Below, one piece after another: positions 8,162 to 17,232 of a stretch of DNA of 44,037 nucleotides. The notes beneath the pieces are model-generated. The model did not search any database. It worked only from the letters and a program-made list of their open reading frames with translations, and had not been told where the DNA came from. The stretch covers positions 1 through 44,037 of the forward strand of contig CAZPWS010000027.1 in NCBI GenBank assembly GCA_964590225.1, read 5' to 3'. This DNA comes from JAEUSG01 sp964590225 (lineage in GTDB: Bacteria > Fibrobacterota > OXYB2-FULL-49-7 > JAEUSG01). The first letter of the stretch is position 1, and each line of letters starts with the position of its first letter. The position numbers and the translations under genes were made by a program.

Positions 8162-9727
8162 ATGGTAAAAAAGTTGTTTTGGGGATTGACCCTAATCGTA
8201 GGAGTATTTAGCGCGGTCTTGAACGCGGATGTTCTGGGACCCGAAATTTCGCTCCCCGTTCATAATAACCTGGACGCATATTCACCCACAGCGAGTTATG
8301 GTAATGGTGTTTTTCTGGTTGTCTGGCAGTCAGGGCGATTCGAAGTTAACGATATTACCCAAGGTTTTGAGCCGATAGCCGACCTTGTTGCCTGCCGTAT
8401 TAATGAGTCTGGTGAAGTACTGGATGCAGTTCCATTTACAGTCTCTTCCGCCGCTGATTTACAGGAACAACCGCGGATTGCTTTTGGAGATGGGGTTTTT
8501 CTCGTAGTCTGGCAGGATATAAGGAACAGTACGGACTGGGATGTGTACGCAACCCGTGTTACGGCAGAAGGTGTTGTACTCGATCCTGATGGAATTCTCG
8601 TTTGTGGAGGCGCAAATAATCAGGCGTTGCCTTCGGTAACATGGGATGGCAACAACTTTTGGGTTGTCTGGTCGGATTATCGCTCAAAGAGTTATTACGA
8701 AATTTTTGGCGGACGAGTCTCTTCCGATGGTGAAGTACTGGACTCCGGAGGCGTGCTTGTTACTTCTCGAAAGGGTTCATGGTGCAATGTTTATAGGGCT
8801 GTCACAGCTTCCCGTGGTGTGGGAAAGAGTTTTAATCTCTCTGTTACAAAAGTCACTTCCGCTGACGGCTGGAAGACCCCTTCTTCCATTGGCAAATTCA
8901 TGGTTGACGGTAAGCCAGCTGGCGACAGCCTTGGACTACATTACAAAATAGACAAAAACGGTCCGGATGCAAATTCTAACCCACTCTACCTTGCCGCCTC
9001 TCCAACTAATTATTTGGCCGTATGGAGAACGGATTTTACTGCTGGAGGCCGCGGAGGCTCTCCAACAGGTTCAACAGCCGCCTTGTTTGACTCGACGGGA
9101 GCGAGGATTCTCAACTTTCACCTCTCCAGCACAATTGTGATAGGTCTTCCCGTGGTTTGTTGGGACGACTCTCTTGGATACATTGCCGCATGGCAGCAAA
9201 ATGCCGCTGTAGCAAAAAGCTGTCCGTTTGATGCTGTGAAAGCGGTCACAGTGACAAGAGAGGGAGTGCCAGACGCAACGGTTCACTCCATATCTGGAAC
9301 CATGTCTAATCCTGCCGGAGAATCAACCGTATCCGCAAGTGGAAACGGACTTGCCCTGATTGCGTACGAAAAACATCCATCTATTTCGACCGAACCAATC
9401 CAGATTAGCTACAGATTACTGACTCACACGCCAACGACCGCATCTGAACTTAATGTAAAGAACCTTTCCGTAAAATCGTTATCCGCATATCCGGTTCCTT
9501 TTAACAGGTCTGCCACAATAAGCTTTTCTCTCTCTAAAAAAAGTATGATAAATCTTAAACTTTTCGATATAAAGGGAACCATTATAAAAACCTTATGGAA
9601 TGGAGCGAAAGAGAGTGGTAACCACACCATTTCCTTTGACGGTTCATCGCTCGCTGCCGGTATATACCATGTACGGCTTATACAGGATGGTAAATCTGTT
9701 TTTAGAAGAGTGACGCTATTGAAATAA
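8162..9727 (+). CDS. Secreted 'VVWQ'-repeat protein with C-terminal sorting domain (copy 2)
   Basis: 521 aa from the ATG at 8162. That start has AGGAGG 5 bases upstream and gives a clean signal peptide (MVKKLFWGLTLIVGVFSAV); an ATG 24 bases earlier lacks an SD. It shares the full architecture of the product at 1603-3183: repeated VVWQSGRF / VVWQDIRN / VVWSDYRS strands, GGRGGSPTGSTAALFDSTGA mid-section, and a C-terminal domain with YPVPFNRSATISF in place of the canonical PNPFNP. That drift in the sorting signal is worth noting. Substitutions are scattered along the whole length, suggesting an old duplication. Probably an extracellular propeller that binds the same class of glycan. Confidence 0.82.
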   Translation: MVKKLFWGLTLIVGVFSAVLNADVLGPEISLPVHNNLDAYSPTASYGNGVFLVVWQSGRFEVNDITQGFEPIADLVACRINESGEVLDAVPFTVSSAADLQEQPRIAFGDGVFLVVWQDIRNSTDWDVYATRVTAEGVVLDPDGILVCGGANNQALPSVTWDGNNFWVVWSDYRSKSYYEIFGGRVSSDGEVLDSGGVLVTSRKGSWCNVYRAVTASRGVGKSFNLSVTKVTSADGWKTPSSIGKFMVDGKPAGDSLGLHYKIDKNGPDANSNPLYLAASPTNYLAVWRTDFTAGGRGGSPTGSTAALFDSTGARILNFHLSSTIVIGLPVVCWDDSLGYIAAWQQNAAVAKSCPFDAVKAVTVTREGVPDATVHSISGTMSNPAGESTVSASGNGLALIAYEKHPSISTEPIQISYRLLTHTPTTASELNVKNLSVKSLSAYPVPFNRSATISFSLSKKSMINLKLFDIKGTIIKTLWNGAKESGNHTISFDGSSLAAGIYHVRLIQDGKSVFRRVTLLK

Positions 9728-9755
9728 GTCAACTATAAAGAAATCAGGAGAGAAT

Positions 9756-10817
9756 ATGAAAACAGCCATTATTACTTTACTCTGGATCGGTTACTGTTTA
9801 TCCCAAAGTTTTGTGCCTGCTTGGCATTCGGACGCTTTATGGGCTGTACCTGCCGTTAAAGATGCAGGCTCGGGCGCGCAAGGAGCCTTTCTTGGCGGTC
9901 CGAAGGATGAAACAATTTCAGGCCTTGCAATAAACGCTCAACCGCTTGTAGGAACACTACATTCCGGCCCTTACGGTTACATAGCTTATGATTCTTTACT
10001 TGGCCGTATTCATCTTGTTGCTGGAAATAGCAGCGTTCGGGGGTATATGGATGGGCCGTTCAGCCGAGCGAGAACGACGGGATATTCATATTCGCAAGTT
10101 AGACAAGGCGCATCGAATGGCAGATACGCTTACATTACCGAACCGCAGAACAGTGACAAAATCCGCAGATTTGATTTTGTTGATCAAATGGTTACAACCG
10201 TACCACTTACGGTAAATGTTGCCGGAATGACTGTTGGCAGCGATGGCAAACTGTACATAAAATCACACTATGACTCCTTATTGCATATTGTTTCTCTGGA
10301 TGGAAGTGTGGAAAGAAAAACCCTTGCTATGGTTGAGGGGACAGGAAATTTTGTTGGTCTTTCAATGGTTCTTGATGAAGCTAAGAATAGGATTTATGCT
10401 TCAACCTACCGACCCACCTATTGGTATGTACATTATTGGGATCTTTCGGACGGTTCCTTTCATGGTGTGTTACCAGTAACAACTGATTCTCTTATACTCA
10501 GGGAACGAAATGTACCGGGTCCTTTTGAAGGGACTAATCTGTATCCTCAGCTTGGAATATTTTTTGGCCCGGACGACCCCGAGAAACGATATCTTTATAT
10601 AGACCCAAATGACACATGGGTAATTTTACGCCTTGATTTACAGGAGAGGGTTGTGGCGACTTCAAGCAAGGAGAGCGATGGAGTTCGCTTCATCACGAGT
10701 GGTAATCCTAAAAAGCTTGACGGTTATACGGGAAGATTTAATTCGAGGGGGGACATAATTACGGATATAATATACTGGGAACTGCCAAAGTATGTCGCCT
10801 ATAAAAGAATAAGATAA
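9756..10817 (+). CDS. Secreted NHL-like beta-propeller protein (copy 2)
   Basis: 353 aa with a short signal peptide (MKTAIITLLWIGYCLSQS). It is paralogous to the product at 3201-4259 over the whole length: WHSDALWAVPAV versus WHADARWKVPAV, GYMDGPFSRAR versus GYADGPFTRAR, and the same GPFEGTNLYPQ and WELPKYVAYKRI endings. The NHL-type signature is kept. It follows the second VVWQ-repeat gene by 28 bp with an AGGAGAG SD and precedes another glycosidase, repeating the gene order of the first module. No enzymatic residues can be named. Confidence 0.8.
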   Translation: MKTAIITLLWIGYCLSQSFVPAWHSDALWAVPAVKDAGSGAQGAFLGGPKDETISGLAINAQPLVGTLHSGPYGYIAYDSLLGRIHLVAGNSSVRGYMDGPFSRARTTGYSYSQVRQGASNGRYAYITEPQNSDKIRRFDFVDQMVTTVPLTVNVAGMTVGSDGKLYIKSHYDSLLHIVSLDGSVERKTLAMVEGTGNFVGLSMVLDEAKNRIYASTYRPTYWYVHYWDLSDGSFHGVLPVTTDSLILRERNVPGPFEGTNLYPQLGIFFGPDDPEKRYLYIDPNDTWVILRLDLQERVVATSSKESDGVRFITSGNPKKLDGYTGRFNSRGDIITDIIYWELPKYVAYKRIR

Positions 10818-10847
10818 CAAGAATATCAATCTAAAAGGAGGTCTTTC

Positions 10848-12989
10848 ATGGGTGCACTAAGATGGTTTCTTTTACCGGTATTAACGATTGTAGCTGTTTG
10901 CTATTCTGCCAATGCAACAATAGCCATCGATCCATTTCTTATTGAGGAGAAAGCCTTTCTTGGCTATGGTGCCAATTGGGGCGATTATACCGATAGAGTA
11001 CTTAGCGATACTCAATGGGATAGACTAAAAACAAGGCTTGAATTCATGAAGCCGGGTATGCTGAGAATAATGTCGTTGAGTTATACCCGTTTTGCTACTT
11101 ACGATTCTGCTTCGGGGCAATACATTGCAGGTCCCGATACTACCTTACAGAGGGTGAAGAACAATATCAAGATGCTTGAAATAACGAGAGATTTAAACAT
11201 CCCTGTTGGCATTGGTTATTGGGCTATTACCGCTACTACAGATAATTTTGTCAACTTATACGCCGACTACATAGACTCTCTTATCAGTCAGGCTGGCTAT
11301 AGCAATATCAATATTTTTTATCCACAGAACGAACCGGGCTGGGGCCAGATGAGTACTTGGTCAACATTTACAAGAAAGATGTACACTGCTTTTGCCACGC
11401 GTAATTTGCCCATAAAAATCGCCGGTCCAGACACATACATCAATAGGTACGACACTACAAGTTATTCAATCACAAATACAAGAACATGCATGAATGTATG
11501 TCTCGCTTCTCATACTGGACACCTTGGCTACTACGAGCTGCACTCATATCTTGACCCACTGCCGCCAAATATTTACAGAGGATACCTGAACGAAATTATC
11601 AACAGGGATACCAATGGTATAAACAAGAGTTTTTTTATCGGCGAGTATGCTCCAAGTGATATAAGTTGGGATGTCTGGAGTTTCAAATATGGCGTTGCTA
11701 TGGCCAGGCAGCAGGCAGCCTTTACAAGAGCTGGCATAAGTGGTATTGCCAAATGGGCTCTCGATGACGACTCATGGGCAACAAATACCGTTAAACAGCA
11801 CGGTTTCTGGAGTACTGTTAGTGATGCTACAATCCGCCCCGCCTTTTACTCTTGGTCTCTTTCCTGCCGACTTTTCCAACCAGGATGCCAAACTCTTATA
11901 TTGCCGGAAACAAATGTGCCGAAACTTGACATATATGCCGCGAAGATGGCAGATGGCAATGCCCATGATATCAGCATTGCGATAATCAATGATACAACAG
12001 TAACAAGATCGCTAATTGTAAAACTTCCAAAGACGGCTTCGCCTGTAACTTTAGCCAGGTATCACTATTTTGAAAACGACCGCCCTGTTGACGCAAATGG
12101 CTTTGCAAGAGCAAAGGACACTCTTACAGCCGTTGATCTTTCGCAGGGGCTGGAAATTACTTTGCAAGGGCGAGGCGTAGTCTTTTTAACAACAATGTAT
12201 CTGGATTCAAACTCTATAAGTTTCAAGGAGAACATCGCATTTGAAGCAGAGTCTCTTGCAATCACAGCCACAGGTATAGTAGCCGATACAATCAAGGAAT
12301 CGAACGCAAGCAGCGACCAGTGGATTATTCTTAACAGTAGCGAGGCAGGCGGCCATTGTGAATTTTCTATCAATGTGGAGCGTGAGGGAACATACTTCAT
12401 AGGCATCAGGGCGAAGGCAGCCAAACGGCATGGAATGTATCTTTTGTCTGTGGATGGTGAGCCGGTGGGAAATTCTGTAGATCTTTTCACTACAGACTCG
12501 TCAATTTTTCGCAATACAAACCACGGCAGTCTCTATCTTGCAGCAGGAGTCCATCTTTTCCGCTTTGCTGTTAGCGGGAAAAACGATTTAAGCGAAGGCT
12601 TTGCAGTTGGAATTGACCGGATTACATTGGCTGAAACGAGTGACGAAATAGTTTCAGATAGTGGAACTAATGGCAGTACGGTAGCAGAAACTGCTTATGA
12701 TGAACGGAATGAAGCTATTGTAGTTAATTCGATTTCTCCGAATCCATTCAACCCATCAACCAGAATTCATTATTCGCTTCCAATGCGCATGCAACATAGT
12801 GTTGCCATCTACAACCAGCAAGGAACTTTGGTTAACACCCTGTTTACAGGTATGAATGCTGGAAAATTTAACACAATTGAATGGAACGGATCTGATAAAA
12901 CAGGTAATAAAGTCGCATCAGGTGTTTATTTTGTTAATCTGAGAACCGAAAAGAATTCTATAAAGAATAAGGTAATTCTTGTCCGTTAA
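10848..12989 (+). CDS. Secreted GH-A glycosidase with CBM6/35-like and sorting domains
   Basis: 713 aa. Signal peptide to about residue 24 (FLLPVLTIVAVCYSANA). The barrel begins at FLGYGANWGDY; acid/base Glu162 is in YPQNEPGWG and nucleophile Glu266 in FFIGEYAPSD. Residues about 455-590 form a beta-sandwich resembling CBM6/CBM35 (IAFEAESLAI at its start, GIRAKAAKRHGMYLLSVDG inside, GIDRITLAE at its end). The last 85 residues are a PNPFNPSTRIHYSLP sorting/FlgD-like domain with GVYFVNLRT. It has an AAGGAGG SD and is the last gene of the cluster. Likely an extracellular GH30/GH39-type enzyme; bound and cleaved sugar unknown. Confidence 0.82.
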   Translation: MGALRWFLLPVLTIVAVCYSANATIAIDPFLIEEKAFLGYGANWGDYTDRVLSDTQWDRLKTRLEFMKPGMLRIMSLSYTRFATYDSASGQYIAGPDTTLQRVKNNIKMLEITRDLNIPVGIGYWAITATTDNFVNLYADYIDSLISQAGYSNINIFYPQNEPGWGQMSTWSTFTRKMYTAFATRNLPIKIAGPDTYINRYDTTSYSITNTRTCMNVCLASHTGHLGYYELHSYLDPLPPNIYRGYLNEIINRDTNGINKSFFIGEYAPSDISWDVWSFKYGVAMARQQAAFTRAGISGIAKWALDDDSWATNTVKQHGFWSTVSDATIRPAFYSWSLSCRLFQPGCQTLILPETNVPKLDIYAAKMADGNAHDISIAIINDTTVTRSLIVKLPKTASPVTLARYHYFENDRPVDANGFARAKDTLTAVDLSQGLEITLQGRGVVFLTTMYLDSNSISFKENIAFEAESLAITATGIVADTIKESNASSDQWIILNSSEAGGHCEFSINVEREGTYFIGIRAKAAKRHGMYLLSVDGEPVGNSVDLFTTDSSIFRNTNHGSLYLAAGVHLFRFAVSGKNDLSEGFAVGIDRITLAETSDEIVSDSGTNGSTVAETAYDERNEAIVVNSISPNPFNPSTRIHYSLPMRMQHSVAIYNQQGTLVNTLFTGMNAGKFNTIEWNGSDKTGNKVASGVYFVNLRTEKNSIKNKVILVR

Positions 12990-13016
12990 ATAAAAAGTAT
13001 TTCTGTATAGAGCCTA

Positions 13017-13289
13017 CTACGGAATCAGAGAATATGCCTTCTTGATTTTTTTAAGAAGGCTCATTTCTATTATATTAGTGATCGCGCCTGCACCAAAGTT
13101 TTTATCAACTTCTGCTTCTGCCCAAGAGGAGAGAATAACTACCTGATTATCGGTTAATGCAATAACTCCGCCAGTATGTTTTCTAAGATTACAAATAAGC
13201 TGTTCTTCGTTCGGCAGGGCAATCGCCGAATCTCCTCGCCATGAAATTAGAGTATCTCTTTCGATAGGTGACAATTCAAGCTGAGCCAT
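13017..13289 (-). CDS. Hypothetical 90-aa protein
   Basis: 90 aa, soluble, no signal peptide or membrane segment, no family recognised. The middle (GGVIALTDNQVVILSSWAEA) reads as two beta strands with a WA(E/D) turn, and the C-terminal third is helical (NIIEMSLLKKIKKAYSLIP). It starts 16 bp after the stop of the HAMP membrane protein and is the last gene of the minus-strand run, so it could be a cytoplasmic partner of that protein. Its 3' end contains a GCCTTCTT/AAGAAGGC inverted repeat (13036-13060). The SD is weak. Confidence 0.55.
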   Translation of the reverse strand: MAQLELSPIERDTLISWRGDSAIALPNEEQLICNLRKHTGGVIALTDNQVVILSSWAEAEVDKNFGAGAITNIIEMSLLKKIKKAYSLIP

Positions 13290-13305
13290 CGCGCATCAAT
13301 TCCGG

Positions 13306-13980
13306 TTAGACAACTATTCTTGATTTAGCGGCTTCAAGTTCTCGCTGAAATTTTAAAACGGAATCCTTATTGGCAGTTTGATCTCTTTGCAATTCTTCAA
13401 TCATCCTATCTGAAAGGTTAAATAAGTTCCTTACCTCATTCTGAAGAAAATCTGCTGACTGATTGAATTCCGTTGCTATATCGACAAGCTCATCTCCTTT
13501 ACGGAGGTAAATCCGTTCTTTAAGATTTCCAATTTTAAGGTCCTGGGCAAACTTGCTAAACCGATAAACAGGCCCCGCAACCTTGTGTGATATGAAAATT
13601 GTAAGAAAAGCAATCTCCGCTACAACAATAATCAGGCCTACAAATAGAATTTTATACGCTGTACGCAAAAGCGGACCAAGGAAACTTCGGTCGCCAACAG
13701 TATATTGCGCTATCCGTGATTTTATATCAGAAACCGTTTTAGCATCTCTTGCGCAATCGTCATTAGGCGCATAAAACTGATTGGTAAGAATGACATTCTT
13801 TAGATCGCGGCCCATTTCCTCAGTAGTGGCCTGAATAAAGCGATACTGTGAGTAATACATAACCAGACCTATAAAAGAGATAAGGACAAGCATAGGAATC
13901 AGAAGAGAGAACATGTAACGGATTTGAAGGCGCTTGTTAATAAAAAAATGTTTTCTCTGAAATTTTTGACCTTCGCCCAT
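13306..13980 (-). CDS. HAMP-domain membrane protein without output domain
   Basis: 224 aa. Two transmembrane helices (about residues 23-44 and 110-132) bracket a small periplasmic segment of about 65 residues containing a DDCARD patch. A HAMP domain follows (AGPVYRFSKFAQDLKIGNL, about 133-185, with the GDELVDIATEFN second helix), then a helical coiled-coil tail. The protein ends there: no methyl-accepting, kinase, cyclase or HD module. HAMP domains relay signals from periplasm to cytoplasm, so an output partner must be separate. The 7TM-HD phosphodiesterase gene immediately upstream and the 90-aa gene downstream are candidates. AGAGGT lies 5 bases before the ATG. Confidence 0.75.
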   Translation of the reverse strand: MGEGQKFQRKHFFINKRLQIRYMFSLLIPMLVLISFIGLVMYYSQYRFIQATTEEMGRDLKNVILTNQFYAPNDDCARDAKTVSDIKSRIAQYTVGDRSFLGPLLRTAYKILFVGLIIVVAEIAFLTIFISHKVAGPVYRFSKFAQDLKIGNLKERIYLRKGDELVDIATEFNQSADFLQNEVRNLFNLSDRMIEELQRDQTANKDSVLKFQRELEAAKSRIVV

Positions 13981-14047
13981 ATAAACCTCTTTTTAGATGT
14001 TTTTACTACAGACTATACACAATATAATAATATCACTTAGCAACCGT

Positions 14048-16354
14048 TTAAGTTGCGGAAGCTCTTTCCTGCTCGGGATATTCAATTCGTGAGTGAAACA
14101 TCGCCGTTAATACGGTTACAAAACTTTCACGAACAAGTTCAAGCTCTTTGAGAGTGAGCTCCGAATCGTTCATCTGTCCGTCTTGAACTTTTGCAGTTAC
14201 AATACCATCAACAAGATTTCTTAATCTTGACGAAGTAGGGTTCTCAAGCGTTCTTGAGGCTGCTTCAACGGAATCGGCAAGCATTAGGATAGCCGTTTCC
14301 TTTGTGCGAGGCTTGGGGCCTGGATAACAGAAATCCTCACGAACTATCTGTTTATTTGGATCGTTTTCCTTTTCTTTATCGTAAAAGAAAGATATTAGCG
14401 TTGTTCCGTGGTGTTCTCGAATTGCCTCCTGAATTTTTTGCGGAAGCCTATATTTTTTTGCGAGCTCAGCCCCCTGCTTAACATGGGCTGCAATTATTAT
14501 TGCGCTCATTCTTGGCGAGACCTTGCCATGTAAATTATCAACAAAATTCTGGCTGTTCTCTATGAAATATTCAGGCTTATAAACTTTTCCGAGGTCGTGA
14601 TAATAAGCCATCACCCTTCCAAGAAGTGGATTTCCTCCAACTTTTTCGGCAGCGGCTTCGGTCAGGTTGCCTACAAGAACACTGTGGTGATATGTGCCGG
14701 GTGCCTCTAATGACAACCGTTTTAATGCCGGTATGTTCATGTCGGATAATTCTATTAAGGTAAGATTCGTCATGACCGAGAAAAGCCGTTCAAAGACCCA
14801 AACAAGGGTTATGGAAAGCATAAGCGAAAAAAGTCCTGCAATTAACATAAGAGAGGTATGACGCGCTATTGTAATGCCATCAAATCTGCCTTGCTTAAGA
14901 GATACTACCGCAGCCACTGCAATGAGTGATACAGCAGCATACAGTGCAAAGGAAAAAAAGAATTGCGAGCGGTACTTGATTTTATGAAGGCCAATTGCAG
15001 CAGCAGAGGCAGCTACGAAATGCACAAGTGCCGCACTAAAGTCAAAACCGACCATTATAGAAAGTAAGACTGAACTTAGAAGTGCTGCTACAACTCCAAT
15101 TTCAGTGGAAAATAGTACAGACGCAAGAATTGGAGCGAAGGCAAGTGGATAGAGGTACATGAAATCGTAATGCGAAGATGAATCCATTGGAACAAGAACA
15201 GAATTAGCTAAGTGCCATAATCCAACCATCAGGACAGACTGTAAAAGGGTCAAAGTAACAAAGGCACCCATTGAACGGATTTCATCCTTTCTGCCAATTT
15301 TTTCACGAACCCATATATAAAAAGGAAGGAGAGATAAAACGATAGCAATGAAACGCATTAAAGAGGTCCACATAAGGTTTTTGTTATGTGTGGATACTAT
15401 TCTGTCTTGTGCAACCTTGAGCGAATACAAACTTCTCGCGATTTCCGGCGTAACAAGCTTATTCCGTCCTACAATTTCCAGGTCCTTAACCACCTTTCCC
15501 CTCGTACTTTTGACGCTGTCACGAACTGCGGTCTTCCGCTTTTGCATTTCATCCTCAAAGACAAAGATGTTCGGCGCTGTCCATGCGTAAAGAATTTCAT
15601 AAGCGGCACCAAGGCGCTCTTTAGGAATAAATTGTCTAAGTGCTGGCCGCTCTTTTTCTATCGCGGCTTCCTTTGTAAGTATATCCCCTTCGCCAATAAT
15701 AGTTTCTCGGCCATCACGAATAAGTGAAATAATCTCATTATCCACAAATCTTGAAGAGGATGGCTCCACATTGTACTTTGCCACATACTCCTTAAGTAAC
15801 CTCTGATCACGCATAAGAAATTCGGATACAATCCCATGATTCATAATTCGTGCCGCTATTTCCGTAAACATCAATGGGGATAAATCCGTATCCATAAATA
15901 AAGAGATGGCGTCTTCCGACAATTCTTTTCTGATGCTTCTATAAATGGCCGTTTTGATTGAATCCGGAAGAGAACCATCTTTTAATTTGGCAATATGCCT
16001 TTCAAACAGATGGAATCTGGCCATAACCTTCTCTGTTATTTCGTAGTCGTATCGGAGAAGGAATGGTATCCGTTTTTCGGCTTCATTCCTTTCTTTATTT
16101 ATTTCTTCTGCTGTTTTTAGTAAGTCAAATGTAAAGGGAGCGATGTATGAGCGTCTTGTAATTTCGCCTTCTTTAGGAACATCGAAAGGTTTTTCGCCAT
16201 GTGGACCTGGCAACAACAGGTGAATGCACAACACCCAAACGAAAAAAAGATAGAAATCAATAAATCGTTCTGAAGTCAGAATTTTCAACAAGGATATCCT
16301 TGATACTTTGGGCATCTGTATTGTATCAGCCATTTTTTCTTTCGTATTCGTCAT
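14048..16354 (-). CDS. pgpH: 7TMR-HD family cyclic-di-AMP phosphodiesterase (PgpH/YqfF-like)
   Basis: 768 aa. One N-terminal transmembrane helix (about 32-50) precedes a long extracytoplasmic 7TMR-HD domain. Then come seven membrane helices (about residues 325-540) and a cytoplasmic HD domain with HHSVLVGNLTEAAA, the YYHDLGK metal-binding motif and IREHHGT. This is the PgpH architecture and full length; PgpH hydrolyses c-di-AMP to pApA. It overlaps the 3' end of phoH by 29 bp, the phoH-yqfF pairing common in bacteria, but ybeY is not next. An alternative ATG at 16333 is possible; neither start has a strong SD. No diadenylate cyclase lies in the window. Confidence 0.88.
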   Translation of the reverse strand: MTNTKEKMADTIQMPKVSRISLLKILTSERFIDFYLFFVWVLCIHLLLPGPHGEKPFDVPKEGEITRRSYIAPFTFDLLKTAEEINKERNEAEKRIPFLLRYDYEITEKVMARFHLFERHIAKLKDGSLPDSIKTAIYRSIRKELSEDAISLFMDTDLSPLMFTEIAARIMNHGIVSEFLMRDQRLLKEYVAKYNVEPSSSRFVDNEIISLIRDGRETIIGEGDILTKEAAIEKERPALRQFIPKERLGAAYEILYAWTAPNIFVFEDEMQKRKTAVRDSVKSTRGKVVKDLEIVGRNKLVTPEIARSLYSLKVAQDRIVSTHNKNLMWTSLMRFIAIVLSLLPFYIWVREKIGRKDEIRSMGAFVTLTLLQSVLMVGLWHLANSVLVPMDSSSHYDFMYLYPLAFAPILASVLFSTEIGVVAALLSSVLLSIMVGFDFSAALVHFVAASAAAIGLHKIKYRSQFFFSFALYAAVSLIAVAAVVSLKQGRFDGITIARHTSLMLIAGLFSLMLSITLVWVFERLFSVMTNLTLIELSDMNIPALKRLSLEAPGTYHHSVLVGNLTEAAAEKVGGNPLLGRVMAYYHDLGKVYKPEYFIENSQNFVDNLHGKVSPRMSAIIIAAHVKQGAELAKKYRLPQKIQEAIREHHGTTLISFFYDKEKENDPNKQIVREDFCYPGPKPRTKETAILMLADSVEAASRTLENPTSSRLRNLVDGIVTAKVQDGQMNDSELTLKELELVRESFVTVLTAMFHSRIEYPEQERASAT

Positions 16355-17213
16355 ACGCTCGTATAATGTCTCTAACCAATTTGTGACGCATTATATCATT
16401 TTCGTCAAGATAAACAAACGCTGTGCCGGCCAGATTTTTAAGCAATTTTTCGGTAATACGAAGACCCGAACCATCGTTTTTTAGATCGATTTGAGTTATG
16501 TCGCCGCAAACAACCGCTTTCGAACCTGTTCCAAGGCGGGTAAGAAACATCTTCAACTGCTTTAAGGTTGCATTTTGCGCTTCGTCGAGTATGACAAATG
16601 AATTATGAAGGGTTCGGCCACGCATATAAGCAATAGGAGAAACTTCTATCGTCCGATCGGAGAAATAAGAAGTTACTGTCTCTCTGGGCAATATCTCATG
16701 CAGTGCATCGTATAATGGAGCTAAATATGGATCCACCTTTTCTTTCAGGTTTCCCGGCAAAAAGCCAAGAGATTCTCCAGCTTCAACGGCAGGGCGTACA
16801 AGAACTATTTTTTCAACCATTTTAGATCGCAGGGCGTCAATAGCCATTGCAACAGCAAGAAATGTTTTGCCGGTTCCGGCGGGACCTATCGCGAAAACAA
16901 GATCATTAGAACGAACGGCCTCAAGAAAACCGACCTGCCCACCGGTACAGGCACGAACATTGTGTTTTCGTCCCACTGTAATATGTGCTTTGTCCACACA
17001 GGCGGGAACTTTTCCGTTACGAATGCCAAGCCTTTCCTCCAGAAATGAGACCGCGCGAGAAATCTTAATTTTGCTCTTTGAGTCAATTCTTACGCTATTA
17101 TTCCGTACGGTCAGAGACACCCCAAGAAACTCTTCGATTTCTTTTAGCTGGTTGAAATTTGATCCAAAAAGGTTAAGCAGGTAGTCCTGCTCTGCGAAAA
17201 CTGATGCTTTAAT
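16326..17213 (-). CDS. phoH: PhoH family ATPase, probable ATT start
   Basis: 295 aa if started at the ATT at 17213. Walker A is GPAGTGKT (about residues 110-117) and Walker B is SFVILDEAQNAT, both typical of PhoH/YbeZ, a cytoplasmic nucleotide-binding protein tied to RNA metabolism. A GTG at 17120 would give 264 aa but cuts off the family's N-terminal domain. The 31 codons upstream encode QDYLLNLFGSNFNQLKEIEE, which matches the usual 'LFGxNDxNLKxLEExLGV' opening. No ATG, GTG or TTG lies in that stretch before the stop. The ATT has AAGGA 7 bases upstream (17221-17225), an ideal SD. A CTG at 17177 is the other candidate. It starts 19 bp after the lipoprotein stop. Confidence 0.85.
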   Translation of the reverse strand: MKASVFAEQDYLLNLFGSNFNQLKEIEEFLGVSLTVRNNSVRIDSKSKIKISRAVSFLEERLGIRNGKVPACVDKAHITVGRKHNVRACTGGQVGFLEAVRSNDLVFAIGPAGTGKTFLAVAMAIDALRSKMVEKIVLVRPAVEAGESLGFLPGNLKEKVDPYLAPLYDALHEILPRETVTSYFSDRTIEVSPIAYMRGRTLHNSFVILDEAQNATLKQLKMFLTRLGTGSKAVVCGDITQIDLKNDGSGLRITEKLLKNLAGTAFVYLDENDIMRHKLVRDIIRAYDEYERKNG

Positions 17214-17232
17214 ATTTGTTTCCTTCGGTTAT

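Noticed and set aside
13036..13060. GCCTTCTT/AAGAAGGC inverted repeat as terminator of the glycosidase cluster
   Set aside because: The 8-bp stem has a 9-base loop, no following T-run, and is within the 3' coding end of the 90-aa gene; too weak to call.
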